Assembly (NCBI GenBank): GCA_016930775.1
Contig: JAFGGB010000122.1
Span: forward strand, 1-40,190
Reading direction: 5' to 3'
Length of the DNA stretch: 40,190 bases
Origin: Deltaproteobacteria bacterium
Lineage (GTDB): Bacteria; Desulfobacterota; Syntrophia; Syntrophales; UBA2210
Shown here: piece after piece, positions 24,287 to 32,105 of the stretch
Layout of the letters: every line of letters begins with the position of its first letter
Position numbering within the stretch: the first letter of the stretch is position 1
Position numbers and translations under genes: made by a program
The notes under the pieces: generated by a model
Databases searched by the model: none
What the model was told of the DNA's origin: nothing
Seen by the model: only the letters and a program-made list of their open reading frames with translations

Positions 24287-25015
24287 GTGATAACCTTTCG
24301 AAACGTACAAAAGTGGTTCGGTAAACTCCACGTACTCAATGAAATCAATCTCCATGTAGCAACCGGCGAGGTCGTTGTGGTATGCGGTCCCAGCGGTTCC
24401 GGCAAAAGCACTCTTATTCGTTGCATCAATAAGCTGGAACCCATACAGGAGGGAGAGATCATCGTCGATAAAATCCCCATCCACACCGACAGGGTAAATC
24501 TGACGCATCTGCGGGCGGAAATCGGTTTCGTTTTTCAGCAATTCAACCTGTATCCCCATATGACGGCTCTTCAGAATATAACGCTTGCGCCAATCAACGT
24601 GCGTAAGATGTCGAAGGGCGATGCCGAGATTTTAGGAATGCAACTTCTGGAAAAAGTCGATATTATCGAAAAAGCCCATGCATATCCCGCACAGCTCTCC
24701 GGCGGCCAACAACAGAGAGTCGCTATAGCGCGGGGACTGGCGATGCGACCGAAAATTATGCTCTTCGACGAACCGACTTCGGCGCTGGATCCGGAGATGA
24801 TCAACGAGGTGCTTGACGTCATGCGGAATCTCGCCCGCGAGGGCATGACAATGATTGTCGTCAGCCATGAGATGGGTTTTGCAAGAGAGGTGGCGGACCG
24901 GGTTATATTCATGGACGAGGGCAAGATTCTTGAAGTGGCAAAGCCGGATGTCTTTTTCCACGCTCCGCGGCACGAAAGAACAAAGCTGTTTCTCAGCAAG
25001 ATCCTAACGCATTGA
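24287..25015 (+). CDS. Polar amino-acid ABC transporter ATP-binding protein
   Basis: 242 residues of the GlnQ/GltL/HisP type. Walker A is [10 protein letters not shown], the Q-loop [16 protein letters not shown], signature [16 protein letters not shown], Walker [16 protein letters not shown] and switch His in VSHEMGFA. It energises uptake through the double permease encoded at 26061. The start is GTG with only a weak GGAGAG/GGG region upstream. The binding-protein gene follows after 85 bases. Confidence 0.93.
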   Translation: MITFRNVQKWFGKLHVLNEINLHVATGEVVVVCGPSGSGKSTLIRCINKLEPIQEGEIIVDKIPIHTDRVNLTHLRAEIGFVFQQFNLYPHMTALQNITLAPINVRKMSKGDAEILGMQLLEKVDIIEKAHAYPAQLSGGQQQRVAIARGLAMRPKIMLFDEPTSALDPEMINEVLDVMRNLAREGMTMIVVSHEMGFAREVADRVIFMDEGKILEVAKPDVFFHAPRHERTKLFLSKILTH

Positions 25016-25100
25016 GAAAGAGTCGTTTAACATCGGACCCTTGGGACCGGTGATCCGTTAACGTTCTAAATCAATGTATTCATCAACAAGGAGGTGTTCT

Positions 25101-25955
25101 ATGAGAACGAGGATGTGGTTGCACCTGGCAGTTGCAGCGGCCGTCCTGGCCCTGATCCTTCCGGGAACGGCTTTGGCAGGACCCACCTACGACCGGGTTA
25201 TGAAGGAGGGTGTTGTAAGGGCCGGTCTGATGTACAATTCGATTCCAGCAGCCTATTTCAACGAAAAGAACGAGTGGGTTGGCTTTGATGTGGACATCGC
25301 GACGGAGGTTGTGAAGAGGGTTGGTCAGCAGTTGAGCAAGAATCTGACCATAGAAAAGGTAAAGGTGAACAATAAAACGCGCATCTCTTTCCTGACGTCG
25401 GGCCGCATCGATATGAGTACGGCCAACATGACCCACAAGCGCGAGCGTGACAAGACAATCGATTTCTCCATAACTTATTTCTACGATGGACAGAAAATTC
25501 TTGCCAAGAAGGGGAAATACTCGAAACACCAGGATTTTGTCGGCAAGCGGATCGCCTCGATGCAAGGCACCACAAGCGAAAAGAACATCGTGAATCTTTT
25601 GAAACAAATGGGTGATCCCAACGCAGAGAAGAATGTTATCAGTTTCCAGGATGAACCTTCGGCATTTCTCGCCCTGCAACAGGGCAAGGTAGAGGGTTGG
25701 AGCACCGACAGCACGATTCTCATCGGTTATGCCGCAAAGGAACCGGGGAAGTACGAGTTGGTCGGCGATTTCTTCAGCGACGAGCCATATGGAATCGGCT
25801 TGCCCCAGGATGACAGCAATTGGCGCGATGCAATAAATTTTGCCATTCAGGACATGTGGCTCGACGGGACCTACATGAAGATTTACAACAAGTGGTATGG
25901 TCCCGATACTCCATATGCTTTTCCCATGACCAGCAAGATCGAGACTTGGCCATAA
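25101..25955 (+). CDS. Periplasmic amino-acid-binding protein
   Basis: 284 residues with a signal peptide (about 1-25, ending TALA before GPTYDRV). The mature domain is of the SBP_bac_3 type: a binding segment GFDVDIATEVVKRVG, STANMTHKRERDKTIDFS and VGKRIASMQGTTSEKN. It should deliver a polar amino acid, perhaps glutamate or aspartate, to the permease. AGGAGGT lies five bases before ATG 25101, so the in-frame start at 25074 is rejected. A strong hairpin follows the gene. Confidence 0.92.
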   Translation: MRTRMWLHLAVAAAVLALILPGTALAGPTYDRVMKEGVVRAGLMYNSIPAAYFNEKNEWVGFDVDIATEVVKRVGQQLSKNLTIEKVKVNNKTRISFLTSGRIDMSTANMTHKRERDKTIDFSITYFYDGQKILAKKGKYSKHQDFVGKRIASMQGTTSEKNIVNLLKQMGDPNAEKNVISFQDEPSAFLALQQGKVEGWSTDSTILIGYAAKEPGKYELVGDFFSDEPYGIGLPQDDSNWRDAINFAIQDMWLDGTYMKIYNKWYGPDTPYAFPMTSKIETWP

Positions 25956-25984
25956 CAGCCTTATTTCTCCTGTTAGGAATGTCG

Positions 25985-26020
25985 TGAACTGCGATCCGGA
26001 AACCGCCGGATCGCAGTTCA
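25985..26020 (+). promoter_or_regulatory. Strong intercistronic hairpin
   Basis: TGAACTGCGATCCGG (25985-25999), loop AAACCG, exact complement (26006-26020): 15 perfect pairs with no T run after it. It stands 30 bases after the binding-protein stop and before the permease gene. Such hairpins commonly protect the upstream mRNA and let the binding protein be made in excess; that role here is inference. Confidence 0.7.
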
Positions 26021-26060
26021 TCGGGCAGCATCACACCGGAGCAGGCCGAACATTATAGAA

Positions 26061-27857
26061 ATGGAATCATCGAAGCGCATTCTCCAACAGTTTGCAGTTG
26101 TGGCCGGTTTAGGTCTCCTCGTTATTTTCATATTCAGCCGGATCGATTTCGGTTACGATTTTCATTGGGGCGTTTTATGGGAAAAGAACCCTACCTATAA
26201 GGAAATATTCGGTTTCTGGCTTCTCCGCGGCCTCTTAGTGACCATAGAGATTACTCTGATCAGCGCCGCCATAGCCCTTGTTTTGGGCACTCTCTGCGGG
26301 ATCGCGAGGCTTTCCTCTTTCAAACCGCTGTACTGGCTTTCAACGGCCTACGTTGAATTTTTTAGAAACACGCCGCTCCTGGTGCAGCTATTTTTCTGGT
26401 ATTTTGCTTTCCCTTCGGGCATTCCGGAGGGACTTCGAATTATTCTATATAATCATAATTACGAATTCTGGGCGGCCACATGCGGTCTGGCCGTTTACAC
26501 GGCTTCGTTTATCGCTGAGGTTGTCAGGGCAGGAATTCAAGCGATTCCGAAAGGTCACCTCGAGGCGGCTTATTCCTCAGGTCTCAATCGAATTCAGACG
26601 CTTAAGTTGGTTATTCTACCTCAGGCCTTCAGGATCATTATCCCGCCCCTGGGAAGCGAGTTCCTGAACAACATGAAGAACTCTTCTCTCGCAATGACAA
26701 TCGGCGTTGCGGATCTCTGTTGGCAGGCTCAGCAGATAGAATCCTTCACATTTAGAGGTTTTGAGGCAACCACGGCGGCAACGGTAATATATCTAAGTCT
26801 TTCTCTCACGATAAGTGCTATCATGAACAGTGTGAATCATCATCTGCGCTTCGAATCCGAGCACAGGATCACGCTACTTGACAAGGCATTTAAGCTGTTC
26901 ATGAAGCCCCTGTTCTTTTCAATAAAAAGCATCGGCCGTGCTCTCGGCTTCATCGCCGGCGCACGTCCTGGGAAAGGACGAAAGAAGAGGGCCGTAGACA
27001 AGCGATATCTCTCGCGAAGCGAGCAGCTTCTCGGCAAGATCGGCAATGTAACTGTTGTCGCAGGGAAGGCGTTTTTTGTCCTGATGGCGGTTTTCATCGT
27101 AGGTTTCATCGGGCGCACTTTATGGGGATTCAACTGGAACGTCATCATCGACAATCTCAGGGCCCTTTTGATCTGGACCTTTCCCCGCGGTGAAGGGGGA
27201 GAGATATTTTATGGCCTCGGCGGTCTTACTTTAAGCATCGTTTTAGCGTTAATTTCTCTCACAATAAGTTTTGTCATCGGATTGATTGCCGGACTGGGAA
27301 GGCTGAGCAGAAATGTTTTGGTCAGTACGCCGAGCGTTCTCTATATCGAACTGATTCGAGGGAATCCCCTCATCATGGTCATATTCTGGGTGTACTTTTT
27401 TTCTCCGATCGTTACGGGCATGCAAATCAATGTTTTCTGGAGCGCCACGATCGCCTTTACAATTTTTTCCGGCGCCTACCTGGCCGAAATTGTGCGTGCC
27501 GGCGTATCGGCCATCCCCCATGGTCAAACCGAGGCTGCCATGGCATCGGGACTGAACTACGCGAAGACGATGCGGCATATTGTTCTTCCCCAGGCATTGA
27601 AAATAATGATTCCAGCGATTGTAGGCCAATTTATCGCCCTCTTCAAAGATACATCCCTTGCCTATATTATTGGTGTTTTTGAGCTGACCACTGTAGCCCA
27701 GACTATCAACAACCGGTTGATGATTTATCCCTTCGAGATCTATACGACCATTGCCGTTTTGTACTTCCTGTGCTGTTTTGCCATGAGCGATGTGGCCCGG
27801 AGGCTGGAAAGAAGATATAGTCCCGACAGTCACATAGAAGCACCCCACATGGCCTGA
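26061..27857 (+). CDS. Fused double permease of a polar amino-acid ABC transporter
   Basis: 598 residues holding two complete BPD_transp_1 domains that are normally separate proteins. The first (about 50-260) has the EAA loop EVVRAGIQAIPKGHLEAAYSSG. The second (about 385-580) has EIVRAGVSAIPHGQTEAAMASG. A basic linker (about 262-325, with RPGKGRKKRAVDKR) and an extra membrane helix (about 332-352) join them. Each half resembles HisM/HisQ or GltJ/GltK. One chain would therefore form the heterodimer-like channel for the ATPase and binding protein upstream. The frame is continuous, so this is not a sequencing artefact of two adjacent genes. Confidence 0.9.
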   Translation: MESSKRILQQFAVVAGLGLLVIFIFSRIDFGYDFHWGVLWEKNPTYKEIFGFWLLRGLLVTIEITLISAAIALVLGTLCGIARLSSFKPLYWLSTAYVEFFRNTPLLVQLFFWYFAFPSGIPEGLRIILYNHNYEFWAATCGLAVYTASFIAEVVRAGIQAIPKGHLEAAYSSGLNRIQTLKLVILPQAFRIIIPPLGSEFLNNMKNSSLAMTIGVADLCWQAQQIESFTFRGFEATTAATVIYLSLSLTISAIMNSVNHHLRFESEHRITLLDKAFKLFMKPLFFSIKSIGRALGFIAGARPGKGRKKRAVDKRYLSRSEQLLGKIGNVTVVAGKAFFVLMAVFIVGFIGRTLWGFNWNVIIDNLRALLIWTFPRGEGGEIFYGLGGLTLSIVLALISLTISFVIGLIAGLGRLSRNVLVSTPSVLYIELIRGNPLIMVIFWVYFFSPIVTGMQINVFWSATIAFTIFSGAYLAEIVRAGVSAIPHGQTEAAMASGLNYAKTMRHIVLPQALKIMIPAIVGQFIALFKDTSLAYIIGVFELTTVAQTINNRLMIYPFEIYTTIAVLYFLCCFAMSDVARRLERRYSPDSHIEAPHMA

Positions 27858-27895
27858 GATGTTGCCCCGATCATTCTATTCGTAGCAAACGGCGA

Positions 27896-27924
27896 TTGCC
27901 CACCGAGTGGGCTTACTGTATAAT
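27896..27924 (+). promoter_or_regulatory. Sigma-70 promoter
   Basis: TTGCCC (27896-27901), 17-base spacer, perfect TATAAT (27919-27924), 55 bases before the ATG at 27979. The small stem GCCCAC/GTGGGC (27898-27912) overlaps the -35. Confidence 0.6.
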
Positions 27925-27978
27925 AATAGGCACTTCAGACATAAATGGTTTTAATATACGTAAGGAAGCGAAAGAGTC

Positions 27979-28596
27979 ATGAAGATTGTTTGCCGCCAGT
28001 GCGGCGCCATTAATGACGAGGATAAGCTCGACCCTAGGCAAAGCTATATGGAAACGAAATGCGGGAAATGCGGCGCCGTCCACAGAATCGACGTAGGCGC
28101 CACATCTCATCCCTTCAGATACGGCCGCAGAGATGCCGACCTCCTTACGGCTATGCAGGATTACCCGAGAGCGCAGGAAATGCCTTTGCCCCACGAGACC
28201 CATCAGGCTGAAAAGCGGGTTCCTGCTCACTTTATCAAACGGTTGATTGTCTCGCTGCTCCTCTTTATATTCCTCGCGGCGGTACTGCTGACGGTAGGGT
28301 TCTTTTTTTTCATCAAGGGTTCAGATGCCTATAAAGTCACGGAGGCGTTCCTCAGGACGCGTCCCGAGATCAGGACTATTGTCGGGGAGAATATAACATT
28401 TCAAGGCGTTCCCAGAGGTTCAGTCGAAGTCTCGGGCAGACAGGGAAGGGCGGAGATTTCTCTTTCTGTCCGAGGGACCAAGAGCGAAACGGATGTCACC
28501 GTTTATCTCAAAAAAGAAGGGGGAACATGGATCGTCATCGGCGCCACTTATGAGGATGCCGGCGGCAAGGACCGGATTTTCTATCGTCGTCAATAA
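27979..28596 (+). CDS. Zinc-ribbon membrane protein with Coa1-like C-terminus
   Basis: 205 residues. An N-terminal zinc ribbon has CRQCGA (Cys5, Cys8) and CGKCGA (Cys28, Cys31). A linker to about residue 87 is followed by one membrane helix (88-112). The final domain (about 115-200) has the helix-then-sheet pattern of small assembly-factor-like proteins (Coa1/Tim21-like), with KVTEAFLRTRPEI and GTWIVIGATYED. The ribbon would be cytoplasmic and the C-terminal domain outside. Function unknown. It has its own promoter and converges with the MBL gene 18 bases on. Confidence 0.65.
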   Translation: MKIVCRQCGAINDEDKLDPRQSYMETKCGKCGAVHRIDVGATSHPFRYGRRDADLLTAMQDYPRAQEMPLPHETHQAEKRVPAHFIKRLIVSLLLFIFLAAVLLTVGFFFFIKGSDAYKVTEAFLRTRPEIRTIVGENITFQGVPRGSVEVSGRQGRAEISLSVRGTKSETDVTVYLKKEGGTWIVIGATYEDAGGKDRIFYRRQ

Positions 28597-28614
28597 GAGT
28601 CTCAATAATTCATT

Positions 28615-29283
28615 CTACAGATATGGGAAGATTGAATTCATAATCATCCGGAAGTTATTCCGAACGTTCTCGTTGCCTTCAATAACATCCATGTGACCCG
28701 GACACAGGCAGTCGATATCGAGTCCGGCTATTTTCTCAATGCTCGATTTGAGCAGAGAGTCGTTTCCACCGGGAAAATCTGTGCGTCCCACATTTCCCCT
28801 GAAAATTACGTCGCCGCAGAAGATGATCTTTCTCGCAGGCCAGGCCAGCCCGACGGACCCCGGCGAATGGCCCGGCAGATGATGGATTTCAAAGCTTTCT
28901 TCTCCCATAACCAGAGAGCCTTCCTTGAGCAGCAGATCGACCGCCACTTCAGGAAAGGGCAGGCCGAAGAGATCATAGAGGACCTTCCCCTCCGATCGGT
29001 GGTAAGAAAATTCATTTTCGTGAAGCGCAATTAAGAGATCCTCACGATGGCTGAAGAGGAGATTGCCCTCGAAATGATCGGGATGGGAGTGCGTATTGAT
29101 AATGAAGCGGATGTCTGCCGGGTCTATGGAGTCTCCTTCCATTCTTGTCAGAAGATCGGGGACATGCAATGAAAGGCCCGGGTCGATCAAGGCCTTGACG
29201 GATCCTCCTACGTAATAGGAATTGCAATTATTCTCAAAAATATTGGTCCACTCATACACATAGATGTCATCGGCGATCTTCAT
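28615..29283 (-). CDS. MBL-fold metallo-hydrolase
   Basis: 222 residues of the metallo-beta-lactamase fold. The metal site begins THSHPDH (residues 64-70). The third His is in LPGHSPGSVG, the bridging Asp in IIFCGDVIFRGNVGRTD and the last His in LCPGHMDVIEG. The GDVIF and GRTDF elements resemble the glyoxalase II / hydroxyacylglutathione-hydrolase group, so a thioester or related hydrolase is likely; the substrate is unknown. AAGGA precedes the ATG. It lies 128 bases downstream of the NlpD-like gene on the same strand. Confidence 0.85.
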   Translation of the reverse strand: MKIADDIYVYEWTNIFENNCNSYYVGGSVKALIDPGLSLHVPDLLTRMEGDSIDPADIRFIINTHSHPDHFEGNLLFSHREDLLIALHENEFSYHRSEGKVLYDLFGLPFPEVAVDLLLKEGSLVMGEESFEIHHLPGHSPGSVGLAWPARKIIFCGDVIFRGNVGRTDFPGGNDSLLKSSIEKIAGLDIDCLCPGHMDVIEGNENVRNNFRMIMNSIFPYL

Positions 29284-29411
29284 CGTTCTTTATTCCTTTT
29301 TGGCCTAAGTGAACACCAGGATTATCCTCATCGGAAATACTGCCTATTGTAGGCCGGCCTGATGAACTGAGGGCGATTTTACCCCTGATCGACAGCGAAT
29401 GGCCAGGAACT

Positions 29412-30365
29412 TCATCTCTTTGGCGCTGCCAGGTAGTCGATGGGATTGCGCGGCTTGTTCCTGTAGTAGATCCCAAAAAGCAGGCAGTCCTGTGCACCGC
29501 CGCGAGGCCGGCCGCTAAGGCCGATCGTTTGCCGTTTCTTAACCTTTTCCCCAACCTTAACGTTCCTCCGTTTAAGATATGCGTAAAGGCTGCTGTATTC
29601 TCCGCCATGCTGAAGGACGATCGTGTTTCCGAGAATTTTATTCCATGCGGAGAAAGTGACGATACCCTCTTCGGAAGCGGCAACGGGGGTGTTTCCCTTT
29701 GCCTCAATCTTGATGCCGTTATTTCTCGTACCATCCTTCTGAAGCCCGTACGTGGCTATCACCGGGCCCCTCAGGGGCCATTGAAAATCCGGCTTGGAGA
29801 CCGAAGATTTCCTCGGCATCGATTTTCCTTGTTTTACATCTTGCTTTGTCCTTTCTTCTTTCCTGCTTATCTCAGCGGTTTTCTTCGTTGACGGTTCCTT
29901 ATGCTCCATGGCGCTTACCGCCGACTGCGACGGCTTTTCCAGTTTTCTCAGTATGGGGACAGGGATTTTAGAAAAGTCTTCAGGAAGGGCCGGAGGTGCA
30001 TTGTCATCAAGATCTGAGACTATTTCCCGGGATTCTCTTTCCGGGACTGGTTGTGGCTGTACGGTTGAAGAATCTACAGGAGACGTCGGCGAGGGCGACG
30101 GAGGGGGCTTTGCAGCAGCTGCCGGCATTACCCGAAGGGCATCGGGTATGAAAATAGCTCTGCCGGTTGCCAGATCTTCAGGCCGATTCAGATCGTTTGC
30201 CTTCATGATTATTTCCTGATCGACGTTATAGGCACGTGAGATGGACCACAGTGTCTCATCCTTCTTGACCACATGATATACTCCTCCCGACGTTCCGCCG
30301 GAGCAGCCGGCGGCGTAGAGAAATAGCGTGATAATCGAGCCTGTAATGATGTGTCGAAGGATCAT
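29412..30365 (-). CDS. NlpD-like LysM/LytM lipoprotein with degenerate peptidase site
   Basis: 317 residues. A lipoprotein signal ends at Cys21 (AAGC). A LysM peptidoglycan-binding domain follows (about 29-73, YHVVKKDETLWSIS), then a Pro/Lys-rich linker, then a LytM/M23 domain (about 195-317). The M23 metal and catalytic residues are missing: the HxxxD motif reads NNGIKI, the YAHL His is Tyr, and the HLHFEI block is CLLFGI. It should thus be an amidase activator or scaffold like NlpD/EnvC rather than an endopeptidase. It starts two bases after the yqaA-like stop. Confidence 0.85.
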   Translation of the reverse strand: MILRHIITGSIITLFLYAAGCSGGTSGGVYHVVKKDETLWSISRAYNVDQEIIMKANDLNRPEDLATGRAIFIPDALRVMPAAAAKPPPSPSPTSPVDSSTVQPQPVPERESREIVSDLDDNAPPALPEDFSKIPVPILRKLEKPSQSAVSAMEHKEPSTKKTAEISRKEERTKQDVKQGKSMPRKSSVSKPDFQWPLRGPVIATYGLQKDGTRNNGIKIEAKGNTPVAASEEGIVTFSAWNKILGNTIVLQHGGEYSSLYAYLKRRNVKVGEKVKKRQTIGLSGRPRGGAQDCLLFGIYYRNKPRNPIDYLAAPKR

Positions 30366-30367
30366 TT

Positions 30368-30970
30368 TTAAAAAACATGTCGCATCAGGATGAATCCCCC
30401 CACTATGCCAACTACCAGGATGATTGCGAGCGGATTGAAATAACGGTCGATAAAAACCTTTATCTGTGGGCCGAACCTGTAAATAAGAAGAGAAACGAGA
30501 AAAAAACGGGCCGAGCGGCTGATAATCGAGGCTGTGACGAAAACGATAAAATTGATATGGAAGGCGCCGGCGGCGATTGTGAAGACCTTATAGGGTATGG
30601 GAGTGAATCCCGCTATGCCGACAGCCCAAGCGCTGTAGCGGTTGTAAAGATCTCCTATGAGGTTGTATTTCTCCATTAAGCCGTAAAAATCGATAATTTT
30701 ATATCCGATCAGCTCCATGGATGAGAGACCGATTCCATAGCCGATGGCGCCGCCTATCACCGATCCTAACGAACAGACGAGAGCGAAGAATAGAGAGCGT
30801 TTCGGCGATGATATGGCCAGCGCGATCAGCAGGACATCCGGCGGGATGGGGAAAAAACTTGATTCGGCCACCGCCAGAAAGAAGAGAGCCCAGGTTCCGT
30901 AAGGCGTTTCGCCCCAGCGAAGGACCCATTCGTACAGACGTCTCAGCATGGAGGGTTTCAAGATTTCCAT
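30368..30970 (-). CDS. YqaA-like DedA/VTT-domain membrane protein
   Basis: 200 residues with about five membrane segments. Family features are [17 protein letters not shown] in the first re-entrant region and [15 protein letters not shown] in the second, matching the YqaA branch of the DedA/SNARE-associated group. These proteins are linked to lipid scrambling and envelope homeostasis. GGTGAG lies five bases before the ATG. The start overlaps the pcm stop by 13 bases. Confidence 0.85.
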   Translation of the reverse strand: MEILKPSMLRRLYEWVLRWGETPYGTWALFFLAVAESSFFPIPPDVLLIALAISSPKRSLFFALVCSLGSVIGGAIGYGIGLSSMELIGYKIIDFYGLMEKYNLIGDLYNRYSAWAVGIAGFTPIPYKVFTIAAGAFHINFIVFVTASIISRSARFFLVSLLIYRFGPQIKVFIDRYFNPLAIILVVGIVGGFILMRHVF

Positions 30971-31617
30971 CCATTCTCACCGATCAGTTTGACGAAACGG
31001 CATCCTCCGAGATCCTCTTCGCGAAGATTCGCCGGATCATCCGACAATTTCGTGTACCGTATCAATGTTTGAGACTGGGCGCTTCCGACGGGAATTACAA
31101 GGCGTCCCCCGACGGCCAGTTGTTTTTTGTAGGCCGAAGGAACAGACGGCGCCCCGGCCGTAACGATAATAGCGTCGAAAGGCGCCTCGTCTCTCCAGCC
31201 GTAGGTTCCGTCACCAAGCCAGATCAGGATATTTATGTATCCGAGCGATTCAAGGAGACGTCTCGCCTTCTGTGCCAGGAGGGGGATTCGCTCTATTGAG
31301 AGGATCCGGTCGGCGCACTCGGCCAGTATGGCCGTCTGGTAACCGCTTCCCGTGCCGATTTCCAGGATCTTTTCTTTTCCGGTCAGCTGCAGCGTTTCCG
31401 TCATAAGGGCTACGATATAGGGCTGTGAAATTGTCTGTCGATCTCCGATAGGCAACGGGTTGTCGGCATAGGCCTGGTCACGGAGACCTTCATCGACGAA
31501 AAGGTGACGGGGAACCTTTTCCATGGCCTTTAGAACAGCTTCATCGTGGATTCCCCGCCTCCGAATCTGAGACTCCACCATTCTAAGCCGTTGTTTCAGA
31601 TAGCGGTCCAAAAACAT
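30958..31617 (-). CDS. pcm: Protein-L-isoaspartate O-methyltransferase
   Basis: About 219 residues from ATG 31617. It repairs isoaspartyl residues using S-adenosylmethionine. Seen are [41 protein letters not shown] and the SAM-binding loop [14 protein letters not shown]. An upstream ATG (31671) would add 18 residues and overlap the preceding gene further; family N-termini fit 31617 better. Neither start has a strong Shine-Dalgarno sequence. It is in an overlapping run with the genes on both sides. Confidence 0.9.
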   Translation of the reverse strand: MFLDRYLKQRLRMVESQIRRRGIHDEAVLKAMEKVPRHLFVDEGLRDQAYADNPLPIGDRQTISQPYIVALMTETLQLTGKEKILEIGTGSGYQTAILAECADRILSIERIPLLAQKARRLLESLGYINILIWLGDGTYGWRDEAPFDAIIVTAGAPSVPSAYKKQLAVGGRLVIPVGSAQSQTLIRYTKLSDDPANLREEDLGGCRFVKLIGENGWKS

Positions 31618-31894
31618 GAGCGGTATTTTCTTTTCTCTGAGGAATTTTATATATATCTTCAACCCAGGCATGTTTTTTCAAATCCAGGGCTTCCCTGGTT
31701 GCTATGAGATAATACCGCCTGAGAAGGGCATAATTACGGGCCTTATTGAAGCAACCGATATTAATTGCTTCAAGCAACTTCCCTTTTTCACTAAGAGAAT
31801 AGCTTATACTGAGCGACATCATTCTGCTGCATCTGCTTTCAATGGATCGCTCAAGGACCTCAACCATTTCGGGAGCCAAGGCATTCGCCGACAT
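31583..31894 (-). CDS. Small helical hypothetical protein
   Basis: 103 residues from ATG 31894 (the frame stays open to 31945). It is rich in helix-forming residues, with [19 protein letters not shown] and [17 protein letters not shown] recognise no domain. Coding is supported by composition and by its overlap (35 bases) with the pcm start on the same strand. The ribosome-binding site is poor and the true start may be a GTG or TTG upstream. It occupies the place where surE often precedes pcm. Confidence 0.5.
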   Translation of the reverse strand: MSANALAPEMVEVLERSIESRCSRMMSLSISYSLSEKGKLLEAINIGCFNKARNYALLRRYYLIATREALDLKKHAWVEDIYKIPQRKENTAHVFGPLSETTA

Positions 31895-32039
31895 CGAAAA
31901 GAACGGCTGCACGTTCCTTCCGGAGCTCTTCCGCCGTTTACCCAAATCCTTTGAATCTCATGGTACCTCGTCGATAACGACAATATGCGACTATCATTAA
32001 ACAGTCAATTTTTCAACTGAAAAGCCCCAAGGTATCTCT

Positions 32040-32068
32040 TTGACATTCCGGTCCGACTGTACTAGGTA
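32040..32068 (+). promoter_or_regulatory. Candidate promoter for the phosphoglycerate mutase gene
   Basis: Perfect TTGACA (32040-32045) with a weak TAGGTA (32063-32068) at 17-base spacing, 37 bases before the ATG at 32106, which has GGGAG upstream. Confidence 0.4.
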
Positions 32069-32105
32069 AAGCCGAAGATCATCAGCCAATAGTCAGGGAG
32101 ATGCT

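Noticed and set aside
29267-29734. 155-codon minus-strand frame
   Set aside because: It overlaps the LytM domain of the NlpD-like gene in a different frame with no domain of its own.
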